Assembly: GCA_026125925.1 (NCBI GenBank)
Contig: JAHCKF010000168.1
Span: forward strand, 1-7,458
Length of the DNA: 7,458 nucleotides
From: Pseudolabrys sp.
GTDB taxonomy: Bacteria > Pseudomonadota > Alphaproteobacteria > Rhizobiales > Xanthobacteraceae
Direction: 5' to 3'
Each line of letters opens with the position of its first letter. Position 1 is the first letter of the stretch. The position numbers were made by a program, and so were the translations under genes. Under the pieces are notes generated by a model. It worked only from the letters and a program-made list of their open reading frames with translations, made no database searches and was not told the origin of the DNA. Shown here piece after piece: positions 1 through 6,676 of this stretch.

Positions 1-10
1 TTTGTGTGCT

Positions 11-18
11 GGAAGGAG
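11..18 (+). promoter_or_regulatory. Ribosome binding site of the SDR gene
   Basis: GGAAGGAG lies seven bases before the GTG at position 26. This strong Shine-Dalgarno match decides the start: the TTG at position 2 has almost no upstream sequence in the window and would place this purine tract inside the gene. Confidence 0.75.
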
Positions 19-25
19 CGAAAGC

Positions 26-802
26 GTGAGCGGGCGACTGGCAGGAAAGACGGCGATCGTCACGGGTGGCGGCGGCGGCATCGGTTCGGCGGTGGGCGCC
101 CTGTTCTGCGCCGAAGGCGCCAGCGTCGTGTTGGCGGATCAGGACGACAAAGCGGTGACGGCCGCTGTCGCGGCGATCAAGGCCGCCACTCCGGCGGCGC
201 GCGTCAGGGCGGTGGTGACGGACGTGGGCAGCGATGCGAGCGCGGCGCAACTGGTGGCGGCGGCGGCCCGCGAGTTCGGCGGCCTCGACGTGCTCGTCAA
301 CAATGCCGCCGTGCGGTCCTACGAGCCGCTGGCCGAAGCCTCGGCCGAAACCTGGAATCGCGTGCTGTCGGTGAACCTCCTGAGCTACGCCTTCATGATC
401 AAGGCGGCGCTGCCGTATCTGCGGCCGTCCGGCCGCGGCAGCATCGTCAACGTGTCATCGACCTACGCGCTGTCGGGCCGCGCCGGCATGGGACAGTACG
501 ACGCGACCAAGGCGGCGATCATCTCGCTGACGCGGACCTGCGCCTTCGAAGAGGTCGAGCATGGCGTGCGGGTCAACGCCGTTTGTCCCGGCTACACGCT
601 GACGCCGTTTCACGTTGCGCGCGCCGAGGCTTCCGGCGGCAGCCGCGAGGCGCTCGAGAACGAGCATCTGCCGCATTGCCTGATGAAGCGCTGGGCGAGA
701 GCGGAGGAAGCAGCCTATCCGATCCTGTGGCTGGCGTCGGACGAGGCCTCCTACATGACGGCCTCGACCGTGGTCGTGGACGGCGGCCGGCCGGTGGGTT
801 GA
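26..802 (+). CDS. Short-chain dehydrogenase/reductase (classical SDR), 258 aa
   Basis: A cytoplasmic NAD(P)-dependent oxidoreductase acting on an alcohol/ketone pair; the substrate cannot be read from the sequence. The single Rossmann domain has every classical SDR landmark: TGGGGGIG at residues 13-20 (cofactor loop), Asp38 at the end of the second strand (favours NAD over NADP), VNNAA at 91-95, Asn117, the catalytic Ser145, and YDATK with Tyr158 and Lys162, followed by PGY at 188-190. It ends with the usual VDGG. A length of 258 aa is normal for the family. The GTG start is chosen because GGAAGGAG sits seven bases upstream and because this start puts the glycine motif at the usual distance from the N-terminus. 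The next gene is on the same strand 94 bases downstream, so cotranscription is possible but not assured. The family-level call is secure; a 3-oxoacyl-ACP reductase or a sugar/polyol dehydrogenase would look similar. Confidence 0.93.
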   Translation: MSGRLAGKTAIVTGGGGGIGSAVGALFCAEGASVVLADQDDKAVTAAVAAIKAATPAARVRAVVTDVGSDASAAQLVAAAAREFGGLDVLVNNAAVRSYEPLAEASAETWNRVLSVNLLSYAFMIKAALPYLRPSGRGSIVNVSSTYALSGRAGMGQYDATKAAIISLTRTCAFEEVEHGVRVNAVCPGYTLTPFHVARAEASGGSREALENEHLPHCLMKRWARAEEAAYPILWLASDEASYMTASTVVVDGGRPVG

Positions 803-831
803 AATCGGGCGGTTTGCGCCAATCGATAGGC

Positions 832-861
832 TTTCCCCGCGAATTGTTTTAGGGTTAAAAT
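832..861 (+). promoter_or_regulatory. Weak candidate promoter before the opine-dehydrogenase-like gene
   Basis: The 94-base gap between the SDR gene and the next gene contains an AT-rich island at about 841-863. TAAAAT at 856-861 matches a -10 box in five of six positions, with a poor -35 candidate (TTTCCC, 832-837) 18 bases upstream. This is only suggestive: the two genes could equally be read from one transcript. No clear terminator hairpin with a T-run follows the SDR stop. Confidence 0.2.
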
Positions 862-896
862 ATCTGCCGGTGCATCGTCCAAGGCAGAAAATCCTC

Positions 897-1976
897 ATGA
901 AAATCGCGGTTCTGGGTGGCGGCAACGGCTCTTACGCGGCGGCCGTCGACATGTCGGAAGCAGGGCACGAGGTCCGCTTCTGGCGGCGCGATGCCGCGGC
1001 GCTGGCGCCGGTGCTGGAAAGCGGCACGATCACGGTGCGCGACTTCAAGGGCGTGCGCGACGTCAAGATCGCCAAGCCGACAACCGATCTCGGCGAAGCG
1101 GTGCGCGGCGCCGAACTGATCGTAGCGCCGGTGCCGGCCTTCGCGCAGGAGGACCTCGCGGTCGCGCTGGCGCCGCACCTGACCGACGGGCAGGTGATCT
1201 ATCTGCCGCCCGGCACCTTCGGCTCCTACCTGATGATGAAGGTGCTGCGCGCGCATGGCTGCAAGGCCGACGTCGCGATTGCCGAAACCGGTACGCTGCC
1301 GTGGCTGACGCGCAAGCGCGGGCCGAACGAGGTCGCCATCACGACGCGCGCGACGCGGCTGCCGACCGGCGTGTTCCCGGCGCGGCTGACCGACAAGGCG
1401 CTCAAGGTGATCTCGGCTGCATTCCCCGGCGCCATCGAGCCGGTCGAGGATGCGCTGTCGGGCGCGCTGATGAATGCGGGGCCGATCATCCATCCGCCGC
1501 TGATCATCATGAGCGCGGCGCCGATCGAGCATTTCCCGCGCTGGGACATTCACAAGGAAGGCACGCAGCCGTCGGTGCGGCGCGTGCACGATGCGCTCGA
1601 CGCCGAGCGCATCGCGCTGCGCGAGGCGCTCGGCTACAAGGCGCCGCATTTCCCGCTGGCCGATCACTACAAGACGTCGAACTGGATGTACGGCAAGCTG
1701 GCGCATGACAAGCTGGTCGACTCCGGCGACTGGCACGAGCATCTCGACCTCAAGACGCATCGCTATCTACAGGAAGATGTCGGCATGGGCCTCGCACTGA
1801 TCGTCTCGCTCGGCGAATGGGCGGGCGTGCCGACGCCGGTGGCAGCCGGGCTTCTCGCCATCGCCGGCGCGGCGAGCGGCAATGACTTCCGCAAGACCGG
1901 CCGCACCATGGAGACGCTCGGCCTTGCCGGCGAAAGCCGCGAGAGCCTGTCGGCCATGCTCGGGAAGGGCATCTGA
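897..1976 (+). CDS. NAD/NADP octopine/nopaline dehydrogenase family protein, 359 aa
   Basis: Members of this family reduce or oxidise the C-N bond of opine-type compounds (an amino acid joined to a 2-oxo acid), using NAD(P)H in the cytoplasm. The N-terminal Rossmann domain opens with IAVLGGGNGSYAAA (glycines at 7-9 and 11). The C-terminal helical octopine-dehydrogenase domain runs from about residue 185 to 335. It contains LMNAGPIIHPP, in which His199 aligns by motif with the catalytic His of octopine dehydrogenase, and HRYLQEDVGMGLAL, in which Asp294 is the likely partner Asp. About 360 aa is the usual family length. The ATG at 897 is chosen because the glycine motif follows at once; the GTG at 870 would add nine residues and has no better ribosome site. 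The stop shares one base with the start of the next gene, so the two are translationally coupled. The actual substrate is unknown; many bacterial homologues are uncharacterised, and a true opine substrate is inference. Confidence 0.88.
   Translation: MKIAVLGGGNGSYAAAVDMSEAGHEVRFWRRDAAALAPVLESGTITVRDFKGVRDVKIAKPTTDLGEAVRGAELIVAPVPAFAQEDLAVALAPHLTDGQVIYLPPGTFGSYLMMKVLRAHGCKADVAIAETGTLPWLTRKRGPNEVAITTRATRLPTGVFPARLTDKALKVISAAFPGAIEPVEDALSGALMNAGPIIHPPLIIMSAAPIEHFPRWDIHKEGTQPSVRRVHDALDAERIALREALGYKAPHFPLADHYKTSNWMYGKLAHDKLVDSGDWHEHLDLKTHRYLQEDVGMGLALIVSLGEWAGVPTPVAAGLLAIAGAASGNDFRKTGRTMETLGLAGESRESLSAMLGKGI
1962..1969 (+). promoter_or_regulatory. Ribosome binding site of the 3-hydroxyacyl-CoA dehydrogenase gene
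   Basis: GGGAAGGG lies inside the end of the upstream gene, six bases before the ATG at 1976. With the TGATG stop/start overlap it supports coupled translation and fixes the start. Confidence 0.65.
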
Positions 1977-2962
1977 TGAGCGCGCCCGTGATCGCCTGTG
2001 TCGGCGCCGGGCGCATGGGCCGCGGCATCGCCCATGCTTTTGCCTATGCCGGCCATGACGTCCGCCTGATCGACGGCAAGCCGCGCGACAAGGATGGCCA
2101 GAAGCGCCTGTTCGCCGATTGCGACAAGGAGATCCGCGCCTCGCTCAAGTCGGTGGCGGATATCGGCGGCTTCGATGCGGCCGATATCGATCCGATCATG
2201 GCGCGCGTGTCGTATGTCGGCTTTGACGAGATCGGCGCCGGGCTCGACGGTGTGCGCATCGTCTTCGAGGCGGTGCCGGAGACGGTGGAAGCCAAGAAGG
2301 AAGCCTTCGCGGTGATCGACAAGGTGGCGGCGAAGGGCGCCATCATCGCCTCGACGACCTCGACCTTCCTCTCCACCGAACTGTCGGGCTACAGCAAGCG
2401 GTCGAGCCACTTTCTCAACGCGCACTGGCTCAACCCGGCCTTCATCGTGCCGCTGATCGAACTCAGCGCCACCGACGAGACCGACCGCGGTGTGATGGCT
2501 GAATTCAAGGCGGTGCTGGAATCGATCGGCAAGGTGCCGGTGGAGTGCAAGGCCTCGCCCGGCTACATCGTGCCGCGGATCCAGGCGCTCGCCATGAACG
2601 AGGCGGCGCGGCTGGTGGAAGAGGGCGTGGCCTCGGCCGAGGATATCGACAAGGCGGTGAAATACGGCTTCGGCTTCCGCTTCGCCATTCTCGGGCTGCT
2701 CGAATTCATCGACTGGGGCGGCGGCGATATCCTGTTCTATGCCAGCCGTTACATGACCGAGGCGATGAAGAGCGATCGCTTCGAGGCGCCGCAGATCGTC
2801 AAGGACAACATGGCGGCGGGGCGTAACGGCCTGCGCGACGGCAAGGGCTTCTACGATTTCACCACCATGGATGTGCCGGCCTATCGCCGCGAGCGGCTGT
2901 CAGCCTTCCTCAAGGCGCTCGATGGTCTTGGCCTCGCCAGGCCACCGGTGGTCAGGCGGTAG
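1976..2962 (+). CDS. 3-hydroxyacyl-CoA dehydrogenase family protein, 328 aa
   Basis: Predicted to oxidise an L-3-hydroxyacyl-CoA to the 3-ketoacyl-CoA with NAD, as in beta-oxidation and related acid catabolism. The N-terminal domain starts with VGAGRMGRGIA (residues 9-19), and Asp33 ends the second strand, consistent with NAD. STTST at 126-130 supplies the conserved Ser. HWLNPAFIVPLIE places His150 and Glu162 twelve residues apart, exactly the spacing of the catalytic His-Glu pair in 3-hydroxyacyl-CoA dehydrogenases. The C-terminal domain begins near SPGYIVPRIQALAMNEA (194-210, conserved Asn208) and closes with the family signature GLRDGKGFYDF (285-295). The length fits monofunctional 3-hydroxybutyryl-CoA-dehydrogenase-like proteins; there is no fused enoyl-CoA hydratase. 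The start overlaps the stop of the opine-dehydrogenase-like gene. A related 3-hydroxyacid enzyme, such as an L-carnitine or L-gulonate dehydrogenase type, is the main alternative, because chain length and CoA dependence cannot be read from motifs. Confidence 0.9.
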   Translation: MSAPVIACVGAGRMGRGIAHAFAYAGHDVRLIDGKPRDKDGQKRLFADCDKEIRASLKSVADIGGFDAADIDPIMARVSYVGFDEIGAGLDGVRIVFEAVPETVEAKKEAFAVIDKVAAKGAIIASTTSTFLSTELSGYSKRSSHFLNAHWLNPAFIVPLIELSATDETDRGVMAEFKAVLESIGKVPVECKASPGYIVPRIQALAMNEAARLVEEGVASAEDIDKAVKYGFGFRFAILGLLEFIDWGGGDILFYASRYMTEAMKSDRFEAPQIVKDNMAAGRNGLRDGKGFYDFTTMDVPAYRRERLSAFLKALDGLGLARPPVVRR

Positions 2963-3030
2963 ACGGCGAGGTCCGTTTGATACACAGCGGAAACCCGGAA
3001 TGGCGGGATTTGTATGAAACGCTGATTTAA

Positions 3031-3063
3031 GGCGTGGATGGCCGGGACAAGCCCGGCCATGAC
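3031..3063. repeat. Intergenic palindromic repeat of the 'MAGLVPAIHA' type
   Basis: A perfect 9-base inverted repeat (ATGGCCGGG at 3038-3046, CCCGGCCAT at 3052-3060) encloses the 5-base loop ACAAG. Read conceptually it gives MAGTSPAMT on the + strand and VMAGLVPAIHA on the - strand, which I recognise as a spurious peptide that recurs throughout alphaproteobacterial annotations because of a widespread REP-like element. It sits in the 108-base space between two convergent genes, where a hairpin could stop transcription from both sides. No T-run follows, so terminator function is inference. Confidence 0.75.
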
Positions 3064-3070
3064 GGAACAT

Positions 3071-4594
3071 TTACTTAGCCTTAGCCGCCGCGCGCAGCGC
3101 AACCTTGTCGATCTTGCCGACGCTGGTCTTGGGAATGGCGGTGGTGATGACGATGCCCGCGGGGATCTTGTATTTCGTCAGCCGCTCCCCGAGGTAATCG
3201 AGCAGACTGGGGGCATCGGCGGCGGCGTGGTCTTTCAGCGTCACATAGGCGTGCAGCACCTGACCGCGATAGTCGTCGGCAACGGCAACAACCGCGGCTT
3301 CGGCTACATCGGAGTGCGCGCACAGCACCTCCTCGATCTCGCGCGGATAGACATTGAAGCCGCCGACGATGGCCATGTCCTTCTTGCGATCGCGGATGAA
3401 GAGATAGCCTTCGTCGTCGAAGGCGCCGATGTCGCCGGTGTAGAGCCAGCCGTCGCGCAGCGCCGCCGCCGTCTCGTCCGGGCGGTTGCGGTAGCCGCTC
3501 ATGATCTGTGGCCCGCGGGCGCGAACCTCGCCAGTCTCACCGGCCGGCAGCACTTTCGTGCCGGTCTCGACATCGACGATTTGGACTTCGGTCCATGGCA
3601 GCACGGTGCCGACCGAGCCCACCTTGCGGAGGCCGTGACGCGGATTGTAGGTGAGGACAGGGCCGGCTTCGGTCTGGCCATAGCCTTCGCAGATGCCGCA
3701 GCCGGTCGCGTTCTCCCAGCGTCTGAGCGTCTCAATCGGCAGCGCCGAGGCGCCGGAGAAGCACAGCTTCAGCGACGAAAAATCCGTGCGCGCGAAATCG
3801 GCGTGGCCCATCAGGCCGGTGAACAAAGTGGGGCTGCCGGCAAAGAGTGTAATGCGCTCGCGGGCGATCAGAGCGAGGACGTCCTTCGGGTGATAGCGTG
3901 GCAGCAGAACCAGCGTGCCGCGGCAATGACTGGCGAGATGCAGCCCCATCGCCATGGCGTAGGAGTGATAGAGCGGCGTCACGGCGAGGATGCGTTCGCC
4001 GTCGTCGCTCGGCAACAGGGCCTCGCGCTGCACCACATTGGTGGCGACGGCGCGGTGGGTGAGGTTGACGCCCTTGGAACGGCCGGTGGTGCCGCCGGTA
4101 TATTGCAGCAGGCCGAGGCTGTCGGGATAGGGGAAGCTGTCGATGACACGGTGGCTGCCGCGCGAGGCGGTGAGGCGCCTGGCGGGGCCGATGGCGATGA
4201 GGCGCTTGACGCCGATCCGCGCGGCCAGCGCTCGCACCATGCCCTCAAGCGCAACGTCGAACACGATGAGGGCCGGATCGGCATCGCTCAGGATCGGCTC
4301 GAGTTCATGCGCGGTGTAAGCCGGATTCAGCGGCACGAGTTGCGCGCCGGTCGCCGCCACTGCGTAAAAGGCGATGGCGGTGTCGATCGAATTCGCCATC
4401 ACCACCGCGATGCGCGATTGCGCAACACTGGGGCCGACGGCGGCGGACAGTTCGGCGGCAAAGCCGGCGACGCAAGCGGCATAATCGCGATAGCTCAGGG
4501 ACTCGCCGCCGCAGCGCAAGGCATCGCGATCCGTCGCCGCGCCTGCCGCCGCCGCCAGCATATGCACGACAGTCGAGAAGGGCGGCGCGGTCAC
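3071..4594 (-). CDS. AMP-forming acyl-CoA ligase (ANL superfamily), 507 aa
   Basis: Predicted to activate a carboxylic acid to its CoA thioester through an acyl-AMP intermediate. All core motifs are present in order: the phosphate loop YTGGTTGRSKG (165-175), YGQTE (305-309), YTGD with Asp388 for ribose binding, RDRKKD (401-406) at the domain hinge, GGFNVYPREIE (411-421), and SVGK with Lys494 as the catalytic lysine of the small C-terminal domain. At 507 aa it has medium/long-chain or aryl-CoA ligase size; no transmembrane segment is evident. The GTG start at 4594 is preceded nine bases upstream by GGAAGC (4604-4609, on this strand) and lies four bases after the thiolase stop, so the two genes almost certainly share an mRNA. 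An internal ATG at residue 12 is the alternative start. The acid substrate cannot be predicted from visible motifs. Confidence 0.93.
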   Translation of the reverse strand: MTAPPFSTVVHMLAAAAGAATDRDALRCGGESLSYRDYAACVAGFAAELSAAVGPSVAQSRIAVVMANSIDTAIAFYAVAATGAQLVPLNPAYTAHELEPILSDADPALIVFDVALEGMVRALAARIGVKRLIAIGPARRLTASRGSHRVIDSFPYPDSLGLLQYTGGTTGRSKGVNLTHRAVATNVVQREALLPSDDGERILAVTPLYHSYAMAMGLHLASHCRGTLVLLPRYHPKDVLALIARERITLFAGSPTLFTGLMGHADFARTDFSSLKLCFSGASALPIETLRRWENATGCGICEGYGQTEAGPVLTYNPRHGLRKVGSVGTVLPWTEVQIVDVETGTKVLPAGETGEVRARGPQIMSGYRNRPDETAAALRDGWLYTGDIGAFDDEGYLFIRDRKKDMAIVGGFNVYPREIEEVLCAHSDVAEAAVVAVADDYRGQVLHAYVTLKDHAAADAPSLLDYLGERLTKYKIPAGIVITTAIPKTSVGKIDKVALRAAAKAK

Positions 4595-4598
4595 GGGC

Positions 4599-5807
4599 TC
4601 AGCGCTTCCGATCGGTGACGGACAGCACGACAGCCATGGCGGTGTCGCCGGCGGCGCAGCCCTGAAACAGGCCGAGCCCGCCGCCCCGCATCGCCAGCTC
4701 CTCGATCAACTCGATGACGCCGCGCAGGCCGGTCGGGCCCTGCGGGTGGCCCCACACCAGCGAGCAGCCGTAATTGTTCATGCCCATGACGTCGAGATTG
4801 AAGTGCCGCGCGAACACGATGTCGTTGATGACGAAGGGGTTGTGCGACTTGATCGCGGCAAGATCGGATGCGGCGATGCCGGCGCCGTCGAGTGCGGCGC
4901 GCGCCGCAGGCACCGGCGCTTCCGGCATATAGCCGCGATCGACGCGGGCCTGGCCGTAGCTGAGAATGCGGATTTCGATATCCGGATTGCTGGACAAGTC
5001 CCGCGCACGTTCGGCCGTGGTCATGACCATCGCAGCCATGCCGTCGGCGGGATGCGTCTGCGTGCCGTAGGTCACGGTGCCGCCGGGCATCACCGGCTTC
5101 AAGGCGGCAAGCTTGTCGGCGCTGGTGGCATGTACGCCTTCGTCGCCCGTAAGCTGGCCGACGTTCTTTGAGAAGCGCGCGTCCGGCACGTCGAAGGGCA
5201 GGTCCATGAAGCGGCGCAGAAATGCGGCGTCGTTCGCGGTCGCTTCGGCATATTGCTCGTAGCGGCGCACCGTCACGGCGTTCTGTTCGGCCGTGCCGAC
5301 ATTATGCTTGCGCGCGACGTTCTCCGCCGTCTCGACCATCGCGAGCTTGGCGTAAGGATCGCGACTGAAATTATCGAGCACCCAATCCTCGTGCTCGCCG
5401 GTGCCGCCCGGAGAATTCGGCGCCGGATAATAGAGATGCGGGCCGTTCGAGGTGCGGTCAGTGGCGACCGCCAGCGCGACCTTGGCGCGCCCCGCCATGA
5501 CTTCCGACGTCGCGACGTCCATGATGCGCACGCCGGTGGCGCAAGCCTGGTTGATGGTCGGGCCGCCGACATGGCCGGCGCCGGCTTCGCCCATCAGCCA
5601 GGGCAGGCCGTAGAATGCGCCTTTCTGCGGCACCGTGGTGCCGAGCACGCCGAAGTCGATGGCGTCCGGCGCGATGTTGCGTTTCGCCAGCGCGTGTTTC
5701 GTCACATGTGCGGCGAGGCGCAGCGAATGCAGATGCGCCAGCGAACCTTGCCATTTGGCGAAAGGAGTCGCCCAGTAGGCGCCGTACGGAATGTGGACGT
5801 CAGTCAT
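4599..5807 (-). CDS. Thiolase-family protein (acetyl-CoA acetyltransferase-like), 402 aa
   Basis: Predicted to cleave a 3-ketoacyl-CoA with CoA, or to run the reverse condensation. The nucleophile is Cys89 in INQACATG, the catalytic His is His354 in WGHPQGPTG, and the second cysteine is Cys384 in QGCAAGD. THPADGMAA (251-259) corresponds to the conserved T/S-x-x-D-G loop. The position that is NEAF in classical thiolases reads HNPF (322-325), placing a His where the oxyanion-hole Asn normally sits, which resembles the HDCF of SCP2-type thiolases. About 400 aa is the normal family length. The ATG at 5807 is preferred over the one at 5819, because GGAGG lies five bases before it and would fall inside the longer version. 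It is the first gene after a repeat-filled gap and is followed four bases later by the acyl-CoA ligase. Thiolase activity is likely; a substrate is not assigned. Confidence 0.9.
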   Translation of the reverse strand: MTDVHIPYGAYWATPFAKWQGSLAHLHSLRLAAHVTKHALAKRNIAPDAIDFGVLGTTVPQKGAFYGLPWLMGEAGAGHVGGPTINQACATGVRIMDVATSEVMAGRAKVALAVATDRTSNGPHLYYPAPNSPGGTGEHEDWVLDNFSRDPYAKLAMVETAENVARKHNVGTAEQNAVTVRRYEQYAEATANDAAFLRRFMDLPFDVPDARFSKNVGQLTGDEGVHATSADKLAALKPVMPGGTVTYGTQTHPADGMAAMVMTTAERARDLSSNPDIEIRILSYGQARVDRGYMPEAPVPAARAALDGAGIAASDLAAIKSHNPFVINDIVFARHFNLDVMGMNNYGCSLVWGHPQGPTGLRGVIELIEELAMRGGGLGLFQGCAAGDTAMAVVLSVTDRKR

Positions 5808-5812
5808 CCGCG

Positions 5813-5817
5813 CCTCC
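5813..5817 (-). promoter_or_regulatory. Ribosome binding site of the thiolase gene
   Basis: GGAGG on the - strand, five bases before the ATG at 5807. It overlaps the codons following the alternative ATG at 5819, which has no comparable site, and therefore favours the shorter protein. Confidence 0.7.
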
Positions 5818-5834
5818 ATCGTCCGTCAGACCGT

Positions 5835-5923
5835 GATCCATCCTGATCGAATCAGATCATGGTGTGATTTTTTGTTGGAGCATGATCTCTGCCGAAATCC
5901 GGTTCCACTTTTCGGGATCATGC
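5835..5923. repeat. Intergenic palindromic repeat with gcatgatc/gatcatgc ends
   Basis: This element fills most of the 149-base gap between livF and the thiolase gene. GCATGATC (5880-5887) is inverted as GATCATGC (5916-5923), and inside it CCGAAA (5892-5897) is inverted as TTTCGG (5910-5915), giving an imperfect two-part stem. A small hairpin, CTGAT-CGA-ATCAG (5843-5855), and an AT-rich stretch (about 5865-5876) lie beside it. I recognise the arrangement, including the central GGTTCCACTTTTCGGGATCATGC-like stretch, as a common repeated intergenic element of Bradyrhizobium-type genomes. Its outer limits are uncertain. It may separate transcription of livF from the thiolase unit, or simply be read through. 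Confidence 0.65.
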
Positions 5924-5956
5924 GCCAGCGGAGCGCCGGGCGACGAGCCGGGCCGG

Positions 5957-6676
5957 TCAATGGGCGCCGCCGCCAAGATAGGTCGAGATCAAACGCGGAT
6001 CGTCGATCAGGGTGGCGGACGAACCGGAGTGCACGATCTCGCCGGTCTCCATCACATAACCGAAATTTGCGGTTTCCAAGGCCGCGCGCGCATTCTGTTC
6101 GACCAGCAGGATCGAAACGCCGCTTTCGTTCAGCGAAGCGATGATGCGGAAGATCTCGCGGGTGATGAGCGGCGCAAGGCCAAGGCTCGGCTCGTCGAGC
6201 ATCAGCAGCTTCGGTTTGCCCATCAGCGCGCGGCCGAGCGCCAGCATCTGCCGCTCGCCGCCGGACAAGGTTCCGGCCTTCTGCGTGTGGCGTTCGCGCA
6301 GGCGCGGGAAGCGGCCGTAGACCTCTTGCATCGACGCCTTGATCGCCGCCGAGCCGTCACGGCGGCTGTAGGCGCCGAGCAGCAGGTTATCGTAGACCGA
6401 CATTTCCGAAAACAGTTCGCGCCGCTCCGGCACCAGACAGAAGCCCATCTCGATGCGGTCTTCGGTCGGCAGGGCGGTGACATCGACGCCGTCGAACATG
6501 ACGCGGCCCGTGCCCTTGATCATGCCGATGGCGCTGGTCAGCAGGCTGGTCTTGCCGGCGCCGTTCGGCCCGATCACGGTGACGATCTGGCCGCGTTCGA
6601 CCTCGAGCGAGACGTTACGCACGGCCTCGGCCTTGCCGTAGCTGACGCTTACATTGTCGATGGAGAGCAGAGCCAT
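5957..6676 (-). CDS. livF: Branched-chain amino acid-type ABC transporter ATPase LivF, 239 aa
   Basis: One of the two ATPases that energise a HAAT/Liv importer at the inner face of the cytoplasmic membrane. Walker [10 protein letters not shown] is at residues 36-44, the signature LSGGERQ at 137-143, and Walker B LLMLDEP at 157-163 with catalytic Glu162. Two features point to LivF rather than another ABC ATPase: PERRELF at 83-89, where the Q-loop would be, and VEQN at 192-195 in place of the usual H-loop histidine. The ending YLGGG is also typical. The frame is open 24 codons further upstream, but those residues are Arg-rich and antisense-like in composition. The ATG at 6676 overlaps the livG stop (TGATG) and has GGAGG nine bases upstream (6686-6690), so it is chosen. 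Liv transporters also carry amides, urea and aromatic or dicarboxylic acids, so the ligand is open. Confidence 0.94.
   Translation of the reverse strand: MALLSIDNVSVSYGKAEAVRNVSLEVERGQIVTVIGPNGAGKTSLLTSAIGMIKGTGRVMFDGVDVTALPTEDRIEMGFCLVPERRELFSEMSVYDNLLLGAYSRRDGSAAIKASMQEVYGRFPRLRERHTQKAGTLSGGERQMLALGRALMGKPKLLMLDEPSLGLAPLITREIFRIIASLNESGVSILLVEQNARAALETANFGYVMETGEIVHSGSSATLIDDPRLISTYLGGGAH

Noticed and set aside
855..1760. A 301-codon open frame on the - strand opposite the opine-dehydrogenase-like gene
   Set aside because: It is Arg- and His-rich with no domain, whereas the + strand encodes a complete Rossmann and octopine-dehydrogenase protein. It is a shadow frame.
2942..2951. 10-base perfect palindrome CCACCGGTGG near the end of the 3-hydroxyacyl-CoA dehydrogenase gene
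   Set aside because: It lies within coding sequence, has no loop for a hairpin, and is short enough to occur by chance in GC-rich DNA.
2881..3102. A small - strand frame containing MAGLVPAIHA
   Set aside because: This peptide is the conceptual translation of the REP-like repeat. The rest overlaps the end of the 3-hydroxyacyl-CoA dehydrogenase gene and shows no ribosome site or domain.
3038..4618. A 526-codon open frame on the + strand opposite the acyl-CoA ligase
   Set aside because: It begins inside the palindromic repeat, has low-complexity Arg/Gly/Ala/His composition and no recognisable domain. The opposite strand holds a ligase with all its motifs. Long antisense frames are expected in GC-rich genes.
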